DNA of 64,000 bases. Origin: Salinilacihabitans rarus. GTDB lineage: Archaea > Halobacteriota > Halobacteria > Halobacteriales > Natrialbaceae. The stretch is taken from the NCBI RefSeq assembly GCF_024296665.1, contig NZ_CP100762.1:1116001-1180000 (forward strand), in the 5' to 3' direction. Numbering within the stretch: the first letter of the stretch is position 1; the number at the start of each line of letters is the position of its first letter. The notes beneath the pieces are model-generated. The model worked only from the letters and a program-made list of their open reading frames with translations, was not told the origin of the DNA and searched no databases. The translations under genes were made by a program, and so were the position numbers. This document shows positions 27,002 through 34,790 of this stretch, piece by piece.

Positions 27002-28975
27002 TCACGCCGACGTGCCGCCGCCCTCCTCGAAGAACTCGGAGAGCAACTCCCGGAGCCCCTTGCGGAGGTGCTGGTGCATCGTCGGCGGCGAGATGTCCAT
27101 CGCGTCGGCGACGTCCTCGCCGGTGCTGCCGCGGGGCCAGTCGAAGTAGCCGCCGTAGTACGCGAGTCGGAGCGCCGTCAACTGGCGGTCCGTGAGCCGA
27201 TCGAGGATGCGCTCCCGGCGCTCGGCGGCGGTGTGGACCGGCCGGTCGACCTCGCGTCTGGCGACGAGTTCGGTGCGCTCGTAGATCCCTCGCAGCGCCT
27301 CGACGATGCTTCGCACCTCGGCGTCGCGGGGGACTTCGATCAGCAACTGCCCGACGCCGTCCTCGACGGTGACGTCGCGGATCGTCGCGCCGTGGTTCGC
27401 GAGGATCCGGACGCCGGACTCGTGGAGCCTGATCTCGACGGTACAGCGGCGCTCGCCGTCGTGGATGAGTCGACACTCGTCGACCGACTCGTGGGCGTTC
27501 GCCTCCGCGAGCACTGCCTCCCCGTCGATGCCGTCGATCGTGATGTACTGGTAGGTCTTCCCGCGGGCGGTCGTCCCCGCCCACTCGAGCAGGCACCGGC
27601 AGTCGTACTCCGCGGAGAGGTCGAACGAGAACGAGTCGCCGCCGTCGATCCGTAACTCGAGTTCGACCACCGAACTCGCGAACAGCAGGCGACGGTTCTT
27701 CACGGCGTTGATCGCGAAGCCGATGGTCTCCCCGAGGACGCGGAACGCCTCTCGTTCGCGGGCGCCGAAGGCGTCGTCGCGGCTGGCAAGCACCGCGAGG
27801 ACGCCGTAGACCGTCCCGTCGTGGTCGATCGGGACGGCGAGTCCGGACCTGACGTCGTGTTCGCGGGCGGCCTCCCGGAGGCGCTCGTCCATCGGCTCCT
27901 TGCGGTGGAGCCGGTTGTTGGTCTGGATCGTTCCGGTCCTGATCGCCCGCAGCGACGGCCGCTCGTAGTCGACCGACAGCCCCTCGACCGCGTCGAGGAA
28001 CGACTCGGCGGCCCCGGCGCCGGTCCGGTAGGAGACCGCGCCGTCGCCGACCGCCTCGCCGATCCACGAGCCGATGTAGAGGTCCGACTCGACGAGTTGC
28101 TCGCAGACGTTGCGCTCGATGGCCGACCGGGTGGGCGCCTCGACCAGCGTCTCGATCACCCGCCGGACGACCGCGTTGATCCGGTCGAGGGTTTCGAGGT
28201 GGTCGCGCCGCCGGCGCAGCGACCGCTCGCGCTCGACGCGTTCGGTGACGTCCCGCGCCAGCCACACGACCGCGCGCCGGTCCCCGATGGGTCGGTCGAT
28301 CGGGACGACCCGCGCCTCGAACTGCCGGTCGCCGTCGGTCGTCGCCGTCTCGTACTCGACGGTCTGGACCTCGCCGGTCTCCAGCGCCCGGTCGAGACAG
28401 TCCCGGAGGTCCGCCGCGACGTCCGCCGGGAAGGCGTCCTCCAGCCGACGGCCGACGAGGTCGTCGGCGGAGACGCTGTAGAGGTCGGCCGACTCCGGGC
28501 GAACCTTCACGTCGAGGTACGTCCCCTCCTCGTCGAGGACGAACGCCTCGTCCGGGAGGGCGTTCGCCAGCACGCGGTGGAGGGGGTCGCGGTCGACCGC
28601 CTCGGCGGGGTCGTCCGCGCAAATGGCCTCGCGGACCGTCTCGGCGGGGTCGTCGTCGACCGCCGGCGAGGCGTACGCCGCCGCGCCGTGGCGGAGCGCG
28701 ACCGCGGCGAGCGCCTCGTTGCCCGCCGGCGGGGCGACGGCCGCGGGCGTCCCGGGCGCGTACTCGTCGACCGCCGCCAGCAGGTCGGCCGCCCGCTCCG
28801 GGCTCTCGACTGCCAGAACGACCCCGTCCGGGTCGCCGTCGGACAGCCGATCCGGGAGGGCAGACGGCGCGACGACCTCGACGACGGTCGACTCGTCCCG
28901 AAGTCGGTCCGGTAACGAGCGATTTCGCTCCCGCGTTGCGACGAGGACGGTATCGGTCCGGCGCTCGGATGCCAT
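27002..28975 (-). CDS. Bat-like sensor regulator (receiver-like/PAS/GAF/HTH_10)
   Basis: 657 residues. Residues 1-120 look like a degenerate receiver-type module (TVLVATRERNRSLPDRL onward). A PAS domain (about 135-255) contains DEAFVLDEEGTYLDV and ends RAVVWLARDVTERVERERSL. A GAF domain follows (about 285-430, with SGLAVPIDHDGTVYGVLAV), then the Bat-associated domain (about 440-590) and a C-terminal HTH_10 with LTDRQLTALRLAYYGGYFDWP and DVADAMDISPPTMHQHL. This is the architecture of bacterio-opsin activator-like proteins, which sense signals directly and bind DNA; no histidine kinase domain is present. The target is unknown. It is divergent from the epimerase gene at 29166. Confidence 0.88.
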   Translation of the reverse strand: MASERRTDTVLVATRERNRSLPDRLRDESTVVEVVAPSALPDRLSDGDPDGVVLAVESPERAADLLAAVDEYAPGTPAAVAPPAGNEALAAVALRHGAAAYASPAVDDDPAETVREAICADDPAEAVDRDPLHRVLANALPDEAFVLDEEGTYLDVKVRPESADLYSVSADDLVGRRLEDAFPADVAADLRDCLDRALETGEVQTVEYETATTDGDRQFEARVVPIDRPIGDRRAVVWLARDVTERVERERSLRRRRDHLETLDRINAVVRRVIETLVEAPTRSAIERNVCEQLVESDLYIGSWIGEAVGDGAVSYRTGAGAAESFLDAVEGLSVDYERPSLRAIRTGTIQTNNRLHRKEPMDERLREAAREHDVRSGLAVPIDHDGTVYGVLAVLASRDDAFGAREREAFRVLGETIGFAINAVKNRRLLFASSVVELELRIDGGDSFSFDLSAEYDCRCLLEWAGTTARGKTYQYITIDGIDGEAVLAEANAHESVDECRLIHDGERRCTVEIRLHESGVRILANHGATIRDVTVEDGVGQLLIEVPRDAEVRSIVEALRGIYERTELVARREVDRPVHTAAERRERILDRLTDRQLTALRLAYYGGYFDWPRGSTGEDVADAMDISPPTMHQHLRKGLRELLSEFFEEGGGTSA

Positions 28976-29123
28976 GTGCTGGTCGCGGATCCCGACGGTG
29001 CGTCGGTCCGTGTCGTTGCGTCGTCACAACCGGGGGCGGGGACAAAAGTCTGGCCATCTACCACCGGACGATCACGTTCCCGTCCCCGGCGTAACGTTCG
29101 CGTACTCGTGACAGTACGTGATC

Positions 29124-29133
29124 ATAATAAAAT
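29124..29133 (+). promoter_or_regulatory. TATA-like element of the epimerase gene
   Basis: ATAATAAAAT lies 22-27 bases before an in-frame GTG at 29151 and about 37 bases before ATG 29166. It supports transcription toward the epimerase and leaves the choice between the two starts open. Confidence 0.4.
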
Positions 29134-29165
29134 CGTTCTAATAACCCGACGTGGACGTGCCGGCC

Positions 29166-30083
29166 ATGGAGGGAGAGCGGATCCTCGTCACCGGCGGCGC
29201 CGGGTTCATCGGGTCGAACCTGACGAACCGCCTCGCCGCCGACAACGAGGTGGTCGCGCTCGACGACGGCTACCTCGGTACGGCAGAGAACCTCGACGAC
29301 CGGGCGACGTTCGTCGAGCGCAGCGTCCTCGACGACGACCTCCCGACCGACGTCGACGTCGTCTTCCACCTCGCCGCGCTCTCCTCGTACCGAATGCACG
29401 AGGAGGAGCCTCGCCGCGGCGCCCGGGTGAACGTGGAGGGGTTCGTCAACGTCGTCGAACAGGCCCGGCGCGACGGCTGTGAGACGGTCGTCTACGCCTC
29501 GACGTCGTCGATCTACGGGGACCGGACCGCTCCCGCACCCGAACTGCTCGACGTGACCGCCAACACCGGCTACGAGGCGTCGAAACTCGCCCGCGAGCGC
29601 TACGCCGAGTACTTCTCGAACCACTACGACCTGTGCCTCGCGGGGATGCGCCTCTTCTCGGTCTACCAGGGGTACCACGGCGCGGAGAGCCACAAGGACG
29701 AGTACGCGAACGTGATCGCGCAGTTCGCCGACGACGTCGCCCACGGCCGCTCGCCGGAGATCTACGGCGACGGGAGCCAGACGCGCGACTTCACCCACGT
29801 CGAGGACGTCGTCTCCGGGCTGGAACTGGCCGCCGAGTGCCGGCTAGACGGCGTCTACAACCTCGGGACGGGCGAATCCCACTCGTTCGACGAGGTCGTC
29901 GACCGGATCAACGCCGAACTCGGAACGGACGTCGACCCCGAGTACGTCGGGAACCCCATCCCCGCGGACGTCTACGTCCACGACACCTGCGCGGACCCGA
30001 TGCGGCTTCGCGCGGCGACCGGCTGGGAGCCCGAGGTCGACTTCGAGGAGGGCGTCCGGCGCGTCTGCGAGCCGTACCGCTGA
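29166..30083 (+). CDS. NAD-dependent epimerase/dehydratase (extended SDR)
   Basis: 305 residues. The Rossmann motif RILVTGGAGFIGSNLTNRLA binds NAD(P). LDDGYLGTAENLDD and VDVVFHLAALSSYRMHEEEP follow. The catalytic YxxxK is in NTGYEASKLARERYAEYF, with the preceding Ser in VYASTSSIYGDR. This is the pattern of nucleotide-sugar epimerases and dehydratases such as UDP-glucose 4-epimerase. Substrate cannot be assigned. ATG 29166 gives the tightest N-terminus; an in-frame GTG at 29151 is equally possible from promoter spacing. No glycosyltransferase lies nearby, so pathway context is missing. Confidence 0.85.
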   Translation: MEGERILVTGGAGFIGSNLTNRLAADNEVVALDDGYLGTAENLDDRATFVERSVLDDDLPTDVDVVFHLAALSSYRMHEEEPRRGARVNVEGFVNVVEQARRDGCETVVYASTSSIYGDRTAPAPELLDVTANTGYEASKLARERYAEYFSNHYDLCLAGMRLFSVYQGYHGAESHKDEYANVIAQFADDVAHGRSPEIYGDGSQTRDFTHVEDVVSGLELAAECRLDGVYNLGTGESHSFDEVVDRINAELGTDVDPEYVGNPIPADVYVHDTCADPMRLRAATGWEPEVDFEEGVRRVCEPYR

Positions 30084-30141
30084 GCCGCGGTCGACGCGCG
30101 CCGGCCCCGCTTTGATTAGCCCGCCGCCCGAACGCGACCCC

Positions 30142-30972
30142 GTGAGAACGAACGCCACGACGGGGACCGTCGTCGCGGGCGGCGCCGAGGTCCCGGCGCT
30201 CGGGTTCGGCACCGCGCGTACGACCGGCGAGGAGTGTCGGCGGGCGGTCGAGGCCGCGCTCGACGCGGGCTACCGCCACGTCGACACCGCGACGATGTAC
30301 GACAACGAGGCCGCCGTCGGCGAGGCGCTGGCGGAGAGCGACGTCCCCCGGGAGGAGGTCTTCGTCGTCACGAAGGTTCACCCGGACGACGCCGCCTACG
30401 ACGACGCCGTCGAGTCGGCCCGCGGGAGCCGCGACCGACTCGGCCTCGACCGGATCGACCTGCTGTTGCTCCACGCACCGAGCGACGTCGCCCCGCTCGC
30501 GGAGACGATCGAGGCGATGAACGACCTGCAGGCCGACGACGTCGTCGACCACGTCGGCGTCAGCAACTTCTCGGTCGCGCAACTCGATGAGGCGGTCGAC
30601 CGCTCCGAGACGCCGATCGTGACGAATCAGGTGCGCTATCACCCCTACGAGCACCGCCACGACCTGCTGTCCTACTGCGTCGAGAACGAGGTCCTGCTGA
30701 CCGCGCACACGCCGCTGGCGGAGGGGGCCGTCGTCGGCGACGAACGGCTGGACGCGATCGGCGAGCCCCACGGCAAGTCCGCCCCGCAGGTGGCGCTGCG
30801 GTGGCTGCTCCAGCAGCCGTACGTGGCCGCGATCCCGAAGGCCGCCAGCCGCGCCCACGCCGAGGAGAACCTCGACGTCTTCGACTTCGAACTCTCCGAC
30901 GAGGAGATGCAGGCGGTGTTCGAAATCGGCGGCGGCCTCCCGGAGGACCTCGCGGCGACGCTGGGGCTGTGA
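30142..30972 (+). CDS. Aldo/keto reductase
   Basis: 276 residues, (beta/alpha)8 NAD(P)H-dependent oxidoreductase. The catalytic tetrad is complete: Asp and Tyr in YRHVDTATMYDNEAAVGEAL, Lys in VFVVTKVHPDD, His in LLLLHAPSDVAPL. GVSNFSVAQLDEA and the coenzyme-binding AIPKAASRAHAEENL follow. It resembles the AKR family that reduces aldehydes, methylglyoxal or 2,5-diketo-gluconate; the actual substrate is unknown. The GTG at 30142 is chosen because a TATA-like TTTGATTAG (30111-30119) sits 27 bases upstream; the more distant TTG at 30112 would lie inside that box. Confidence 0.88.
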   Translation: MRTNATTGTVVAGGAEVPALGFGTARTTGEECRRAVEAALDAGYRHVDTATMYDNEAAVGEALAESDVPREEVFVVTKVHPDDAAYDDAVESARGSRDRLGLDRIDLLLLHAPSDVAPLAETIEAMNDLQADDVVDHVGVSNFSVAQLDEAVDRSETPIVTNQVRYHPYEHRHDLLSYCVENEVLLTAHTPLAEGAVVGDERLDAIGEPHGKSAPQVALRWLLQQPYVAAIPKAASRAHAEENLDVFDFELSDEEMQAVFEIGGGLPEDLAATLGL

Positions 30973-30973
30973 C

Positions 30974-31378
30974 TCACCGCGAGCGCGGCCGGCCGCGGGC
31001 GCCGCCGAGGCCGCGACTCGCGTACGCCGAGACCGCGAGGGCGAGGGCGATCCCGACGACGACCGCCGTCGAGAGCCGCGAGCGAACCGGCGGGACGGCG
31101 TACCGGACGGCAAGCAGGGCGACGACTCCGTAGCCGAACGCGGCCGCGGCGTCGACGAGCCGTCGCGCCCGGCCGCCCCCGCTCCCGTCCCCGTTCTCGC
31201 CCGACGCGACCGACAGCGCGACGACCGTCGCGACGCCGCCCGCGACGAGGCCGGCCGGCAGGCCGACCAGCAGCGAGAACGCGATCCGGCCCGCCAGCGC
31301 CTCGGTGACGGCGGCGGCGACGACGAGGAAGGCGGCCAGTCCCGTCCCGACCGCGGCGACGACGGGGCGGGCGCTCAT
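30974..31378 (-). CDS. Small four-helix integral membrane protein, unknown
   Basis: 134 residues with four hydrophobic segments: about 5-27, 32-55, 75-95 and 103-122. A polar Gly/Asp-rich loop (SGENGDGSGGG) lies between the second and third. No motif is recognised. It is convergent with the aldo/keto reductase, only one base apart. It resembles the many small haloarchaeal membrane proteins of unknown function. Confidence 0.6.
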   Translation of the reverse strand: MSARPVVAAVGTGLAAFLVVAAAVTEALAGRIAFSLLVGLPAGLVAGGVATVVALSVASGENGDGSGGGRARRLVDAAAAFGYGVVALLAVRYAVPPVRSRLSTAVVVGIALALAVSAYASRGLGGARGRPRSR

Positions 31379-31418
31379 CGCGTCGCCCCGTCGGCCGGGG
31401 TCCCGGTGGCCCGCGACA

Positions 31419-31733
31419 TCACTCCAGACGGACGGCGGTCCCGTAGGCGAGCACCTCGGCGCCGCCGTCGGTGACCTGCGAGGTCTCGAGGCGGACGTTG
31501 ACGACCGCGTCGGCGCCCATCCGCTCGGCGTCCTCCTCCATGCGGGTGATGGCCTCGTCGCGGGCCTTCGTGAGGAGTTCGGAGTAGGCCTTCAGTTCGC
31601 CGCCGAAGACGTTACGGATGCCCTGGGTGATGTCGCGGCCGACGTTTCGCGCCTCGACGGTGTTACCGCGGGCGACGCCCAGCACCTCGACGACCTCGCC
31701 GTTCGGGACGGTTTCGGTGTTCGCGATCTGCAT
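31419..31733 (-). CDS. YbjQ/UPF0145 family protein
   Basis: 104 residues covering the whole family (also known as DUF74, putative heavy-metal-binding). Typical blocks: NGEVVEVLGVARGNTVEARN, GRDITQGIRNVFGGELKAYS, LLTKARDEAITRMEEDAERM and GADAVVNVRLETSQV. YbjQ proteins form pentamers; the function is not established. ATG 31733 begins directly at the conserved MQIANTETV. It is divergent from the methylmalonyl-CoA epimerase gene. Confidence 0.88.
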   Translation of the reverse strand: MQIANTETVPNGEVVEVLGVARGNTVEARNVGRDITQGIRNVFGGELKAYSELLTKARDEAITRMEEDAERMGADAVVNVRLETSQVTDGGAEVLAYGTAVRLE

Positions 31734-31786
31734 ACCCGGTCCGTTCTCACGGGGAGAGCATACGCTTTGCCCCGGGCCCGACCGAC

Positions 31787-31794
31787 AGTATAAC
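31787..31794 (+). promoter_or_regulatory. TATA-like box of the methylmalonyl-CoA epimerase gene
   Basis: AGTATAAC is centred about 30 bases before ATG 31821, indicating a nearly leaderless transcript. Confidence 0.4.
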
Positions 31795-31820
31795 GCCCCC
31801 GGCGCGCGCAGGTCGACCCG

Positions 31821-32204
31821 ATGCGATTCGACCACGCCGGCATCGCGACCGACGACGCGACCGCCCTCGCGGCGCTGTTCTCGGACCTGTTCGACGCCGA
31901 GGTCGTCCACGAGGAGGAGTTCGACGGCATGGCCGTCGTCTTCCTCGACCTCGGGAACGGCTACTTCGAACTGCTCGAACCGCTCGCGGGCGGCACGATC
32001 GCCGACTACCTCGACCGCCACGGGCCGGGAATCCACCACCTCGCCGTCGAGACCGACGACGCCGCCGCGGCCCTGGAGACGGCGCGGGACCTCGGGATCG
32101 AACCGATCGACGACGAACCGCGGCCGGGCGCGTGGGGCCACACCGTCGCCTTCCTGCACCCGCGGGACACCGGCGGCGTGTTACTCGAATTCGTCGAACA
32201 CTGA
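31821..32204 (+). CDS. mce: Methylmalonyl-CoA epimerase
   Basis: 127 residues, vicinal-oxygen-chelate fold. It interconverts the (R) and (S) forms of methylmalonyl-CoA, linking propionyl-CoA to succinyl-CoA. Metal-site residues fit: His in MRFDHAGIATDDA, Glu in GNGYFELLEPLAGG, His in GPGIHHLAVETDDA, and Glu in the C-terminal GVLLEFVEH. GAWGHTVAFLHPRDTGG is also family-specific. Methylmalonyl-CoA mutase, often adjacent in other genomes, is not in this window. Another VOC function is possible but less likely. Confidence 0.85.
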   Translation: MRFDHAGIATDDATALAALFSDLFDAEVVHEEEFDGMAVVFLDLGNGYFELLEPLAGGTIADYLDRHGPGIHHLAVETDDAAAALETARDLGIEPIDDEPRPGAWGHTVAFLHPRDTGGVLLEFVEH

Positions 32205-32210
32205 CACCCG

Positions 32211-33092
32211 TCACTCGCCGACGTCGAACGATCCGACGTCGACGAGGTCGCCGTCCCGGTCGTGGCGGACGTCGACGCGCCCCGGCGGCCCGTCCGCGAG
32301 GTCGACCCGCGCCTCGTAGTCGACTTCGCCGAGGCACTCGACGCAGGCCTCGGCCGCGCTCTCGCCGACCGCGACGACGACCTCGAGGACCTCGCCGTCC
32401 GGGTCGGCGGCGACGCACGTCGGGAGGACGACGTGACACGGCGTCGGCGTTCCGATCGTTCCCTCGACGACGACCGACCCGTCCTCGACGGCGACGTCCG
32501 CGCGCTCGACCGCCTCGTCGCTCGCGCAGGCCTCGTCGAGGCGGTCGAACGCGACGTCTTCGACCGGCGTCTCCCCCCGGACCGTCCGCGAGGCGGTTTC
32601 GATTCCGTCCTCGTCGACGGTCACGGCCGTCCGCGAGAGGCGGTCCCAGCCGCCGGAGCCGTCGACCCGCGTCCGGGTCCGCGACCCGTCGCTCTCGACG
32701 GCGACGTCGGCGTCGTCGCCGAACGCCAGCACCTCGAGGTACGCCCCCGCCGGGAGGTCGACCGTCTCGTCGAGCGTCTCCGGACCCGAGGCGACGTCGA
32801 CCGCGACCGCGACCGTCTCGTCGGTCGCGTTCCGGACCCAGACCTCGCTCGGGCGGGCGGCCTCGTCGTCCCCGGTCGTCCCGACGAGGAACCGGTCGAA
32901 CGGTTCGTCGGACGCCCAGTCGGGCCGCCCGGCGCGACAGGGCGACTCCTCGTCGCCCGCGTCGTCCCCGTCGTCGCTCGAGAGGGCTCCGTCGAGGGCG
33001 GTCCGGTCGACTGCCGCGGCGCCCAGTCCGCCGGCGGCGGCCACGGCCGCCCCCGCGGCACCGACGCGGACGAGCACGTCGCGTCGCTTCAT
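32211..33092 (-). CDS. Tat-exported cysteine-containing protein, unknown
   Basis: 293 residues. The signal peptide is MKRRDVLVRVGAAGAAVAAA (twin Arg followed by a hydrophobic Ala/Gly core), then an acidic linker. The mature part is beta-rich and has paired cysteines (SPCRAG, EACASD, TPCHVVLPTCVAADP, EACVECLGE), suggesting disulfides outside the cell. It resembles a recurrent haloarchaeal secreted family without assigned function. There is no enzymatic motif. It lies convergent with mce and in the same direction as the hydrolase at 33129-33983. Confidence 0.6.
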   Translation of the reverse strand: MKRRDVLVRVGAAGAAVAAAGGLGAAAVDRTALDGALSSDDGDDAGDEESPCRAGRPDWASDEPFDRFLVGTTGDDEAARPSEVWVRNATDETVAVAVDVASGPETLDETVDLPAGAYLEVLAFGDDADVAVESDGSRTRTRVDGSGGWDRLSRTAVTVDEDGIETASRTVRGETPVEDVAFDRLDEACASDEAVERADVAVEDGSVVVEGTIGTPTPCHVVLPTCVAADPDGEVLEVVVAVGESAAEACVECLGEVDYEARVDLADGPPGRVDVRHDRDGDLVDVGSFDVGE

Positions 33093-33128
33093 GGGCGGTC
33101 GAACGACACCCGTCCGTAAACCCCTTTT

Positions 33129-33983
33129 TCAGTCGGTACTGACCGTATCGGCCGGTGATACGGCGACGGCCGCCGGCGACGCTCCGGTGCGCTCGCGGGT
33201 GCCGACGCGGTCGTCGAACCACTCGACGGTCGCCTCGACGACCCGCGCCCGCGCCTCCCCGTCGTCGATCGCGGGCGGGTCGTCGCCGCGCTGGTCGCCG
33301 TAGGCGCCGAACTGGGCGTGGTTCATCCCCTCGACCTCGACGACCGTCGCGTCCGACCCGAGCAGGTCGCGGTTCGCACGTTCGGTCGCCGCGTCGATGA
33401 CGCCGTCGGCGCCGCCCTGCACCGAGAGGACTGCGAGCCCGGTCCCCCGGAGGTCGTCGCCGTCGTCGCAGTAGGCCGCGAACAGGACGACGCCGTCGAC
33501 GCGGCCGGGATCGTCGGCGGCGTACCGGCAGGCCATCGCCCCGCCGAGCGAGTGACCGCCGACGACCCACCGGTCGACGTCGGGGTGGGCGGCCGCGACG
33601 TCGGCCGCCGCGTCGGCGTCCAGAACCGCGAGGTCGAGGGGCATCTTCGGGATCACCACGAGGACGTCGCGCTCGGCGGCGAGGTCGGCCAGCGTCGGCG
33701 CGTAGGCGGCGGGGCGCACCCGGGCGCCGGGGTAGAAGACGAGGCCGACGGTCTCGTCGGTCACCTCGCCCCCGCGGACGATCACGTCGTCATCGACGCG
33801 CTCGACGGTGACGTCCTCGCGCGCGTCGAGGCGGTCGAGCGCCGCCGGATCGGCGCGGTAGGTCGTCCCGAGGAAGACGGCCGCGCCGAGCGCGGCCGCG
33901 ACGACGAGGAGGGCGACGAGGACGAGCGCGACCGTCCGCCTCCGGCCGCGAACGGCCTCGAACGCCGCTGCGACGCGGCCCAC
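33129..33983 (-). CDS. Membrane-anchored alpha/beta hydrolase
   Basis: 284 residues. One transmembrane anchor at about 17-39 precedes the catalytic domain. The nucleophile elbow is WVVGGHSLGGAMACRYA (GHSLG). The conserved strand before it reads VDGVVLFAAYCDDGDDL and a candidate His is in EGMNHAQFGAYGDQRGDDPP. The pattern fits the hydrolase_5/dienelactone-hydrolase group. The N-in anchor would place the enzyme outside, but topology is inferred. It starts 3 bases downstream of the flavin oxidoreductase gene (33987-34625) and is probably co-transcribed with it. Confidence 0.75.
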   Translation of the reverse strand: MGRVAAAFEAVRGRRRTVALVLVALLVVAAALGAAVFLGTTYRADPAALDRLDAREDVTVERVDDDVIVRGGEVTDETVGLVFYPGARVRPAAYAPTLADLAAERDVLVVIPKMPLDLAVLDADAAADVAAAHPDVDRWVVGGHSLGGAMACRYAADDPGRVDGVVLFAAYCDDGDDLRGTGLAVLSVQGGADGVIDAATERANRDLLGSDATVVEVEGMNHAQFGAYGDQRGDDPPAIDDGEARARVVEATVEWFDDRVGTRERTGASPAAVAVSPADTVSTD

Positions 33984-33986
33984 GGC

Positions 33987-34625
33987 TCACCCGAAGTTCT
34001 CGATCTGCGCGTCGTTGGGGTCGCCCCCGGCGGCCTCGATGGCGTCGGCGACCCGGCCGACGAACGGCGCGAAGCCGAAGACGTAGAACTGGCCGTCGCC
34101 GAGGTGGGACTCGACGGCGTCGGCGAGGCGGCCGCCGCCGCCGTCGTCGATGATCGTCACGGTCGCGCCGGCGTCCGCGAGGGCGTCGAGGCGGTCGACG
34201 TGGGCCGGCGAGAGGTCCTCGTAGACCACCGCCGCCTCGTGGCCGGCCTCGTGGGCCGCCTCGGCGATGGCGACCGCGGGGCCGACGCCGGGCCCGCCCG
34301 CGACCGCGACGACGTCCCGGTCGCCCTCGTAGGCGATCCGGCCGTACGGCCCCTCGACCCGGATCGTCTCGCCGCCTTCGAGTTCCGCGAGCCACGGCGA
34401 GAGGTCGCCCTCGAGGTCGACGCCGACGGTGAGTTCGAACGTCCCCTCGACGTCGGGCGAGGAGATGGTGTAGTGGCGGGCGATCTCCTCGTCCTCGGGG
34501 GCCGCCTTCAGCAGGACGAACTGCCCCGGCAGCGCGTCGAACCCCTCCGGCGTGGCGAGTTCGAGCGCGACGGTGTCCGGCCCCACGTCGCGAACGTCCT
34601 CGACGGTGACTTCGGTTTCGTCCAT
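33987..34625 (-). CDS. FNR-type flavin/NAD(P) oxidoreductase
   Basis: 212 residues in the ferredoxin-NADP reductase fold. The FAD-binding beta barrel has LPGQFVLLKAA and the flavin motif ARHYTISSPDVEGTFEL (RxYT/S). The NAD(P) domain has VVAVAGGPGVGPAVAIAEAA and FYVFGFAPFVGRVADAI. It is shorter than full FNR (about 250-300). No iron-sulfur domain is fused, so the electron partner is unknown; korAB, which makes reduced ferredoxin, lies divergently upstream. ATG 34625 was chosen at the start of similarity (MDETEVTVEDVRDVG). Confidence 0.8.
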   Translation of the reverse strand: MDETEVTVEDVRDVGPDTVALELATPEGFDALPGQFVLLKAAPEDEEIARHYTISSPDVEGTFELTVGVDLEGDLSPWLAELEGGETIRVEGPYGRIAYEGDRDVVAVAGGPGVGPAVAIAEAAHEAGHEAAVVYEDLSPAHVDRLDALADAGATVTIIDDGGGGRLADAVESHLGDGQFYVFGFAPFVGRVADAIEAAGGDPNDAQIENFG

Positions 34626-34755
34626 GTCGGAGCGGTTGTTCCGGGGGGCTGAAAGGCGTTCCCATCCCTCATCGGGCGGGCGCCGACTGTCGAAATTATT
34701 CACTACAATCCGGGTAACTATTGGGGGAAATCGCGGGAGGGTGGGCTTTCAGAAG

Positions 34756-34764
34756 TCTTTTGAT
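34756..34764 (+). promoter_or_regulatory. TATA-like box of korAB
   Basis: TCTTTTGAT is centred about 30 bases before the korA ATG at 34791 in the divergent intergenic region 34626-34790. A GTTAGG just before the ATG could act as a weak Shine-Dalgarno sequence. Confidence 0.35.
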
Positions 34765-34790
34765 CGCCCCCGGGCAAGGTCCGTTAGGAC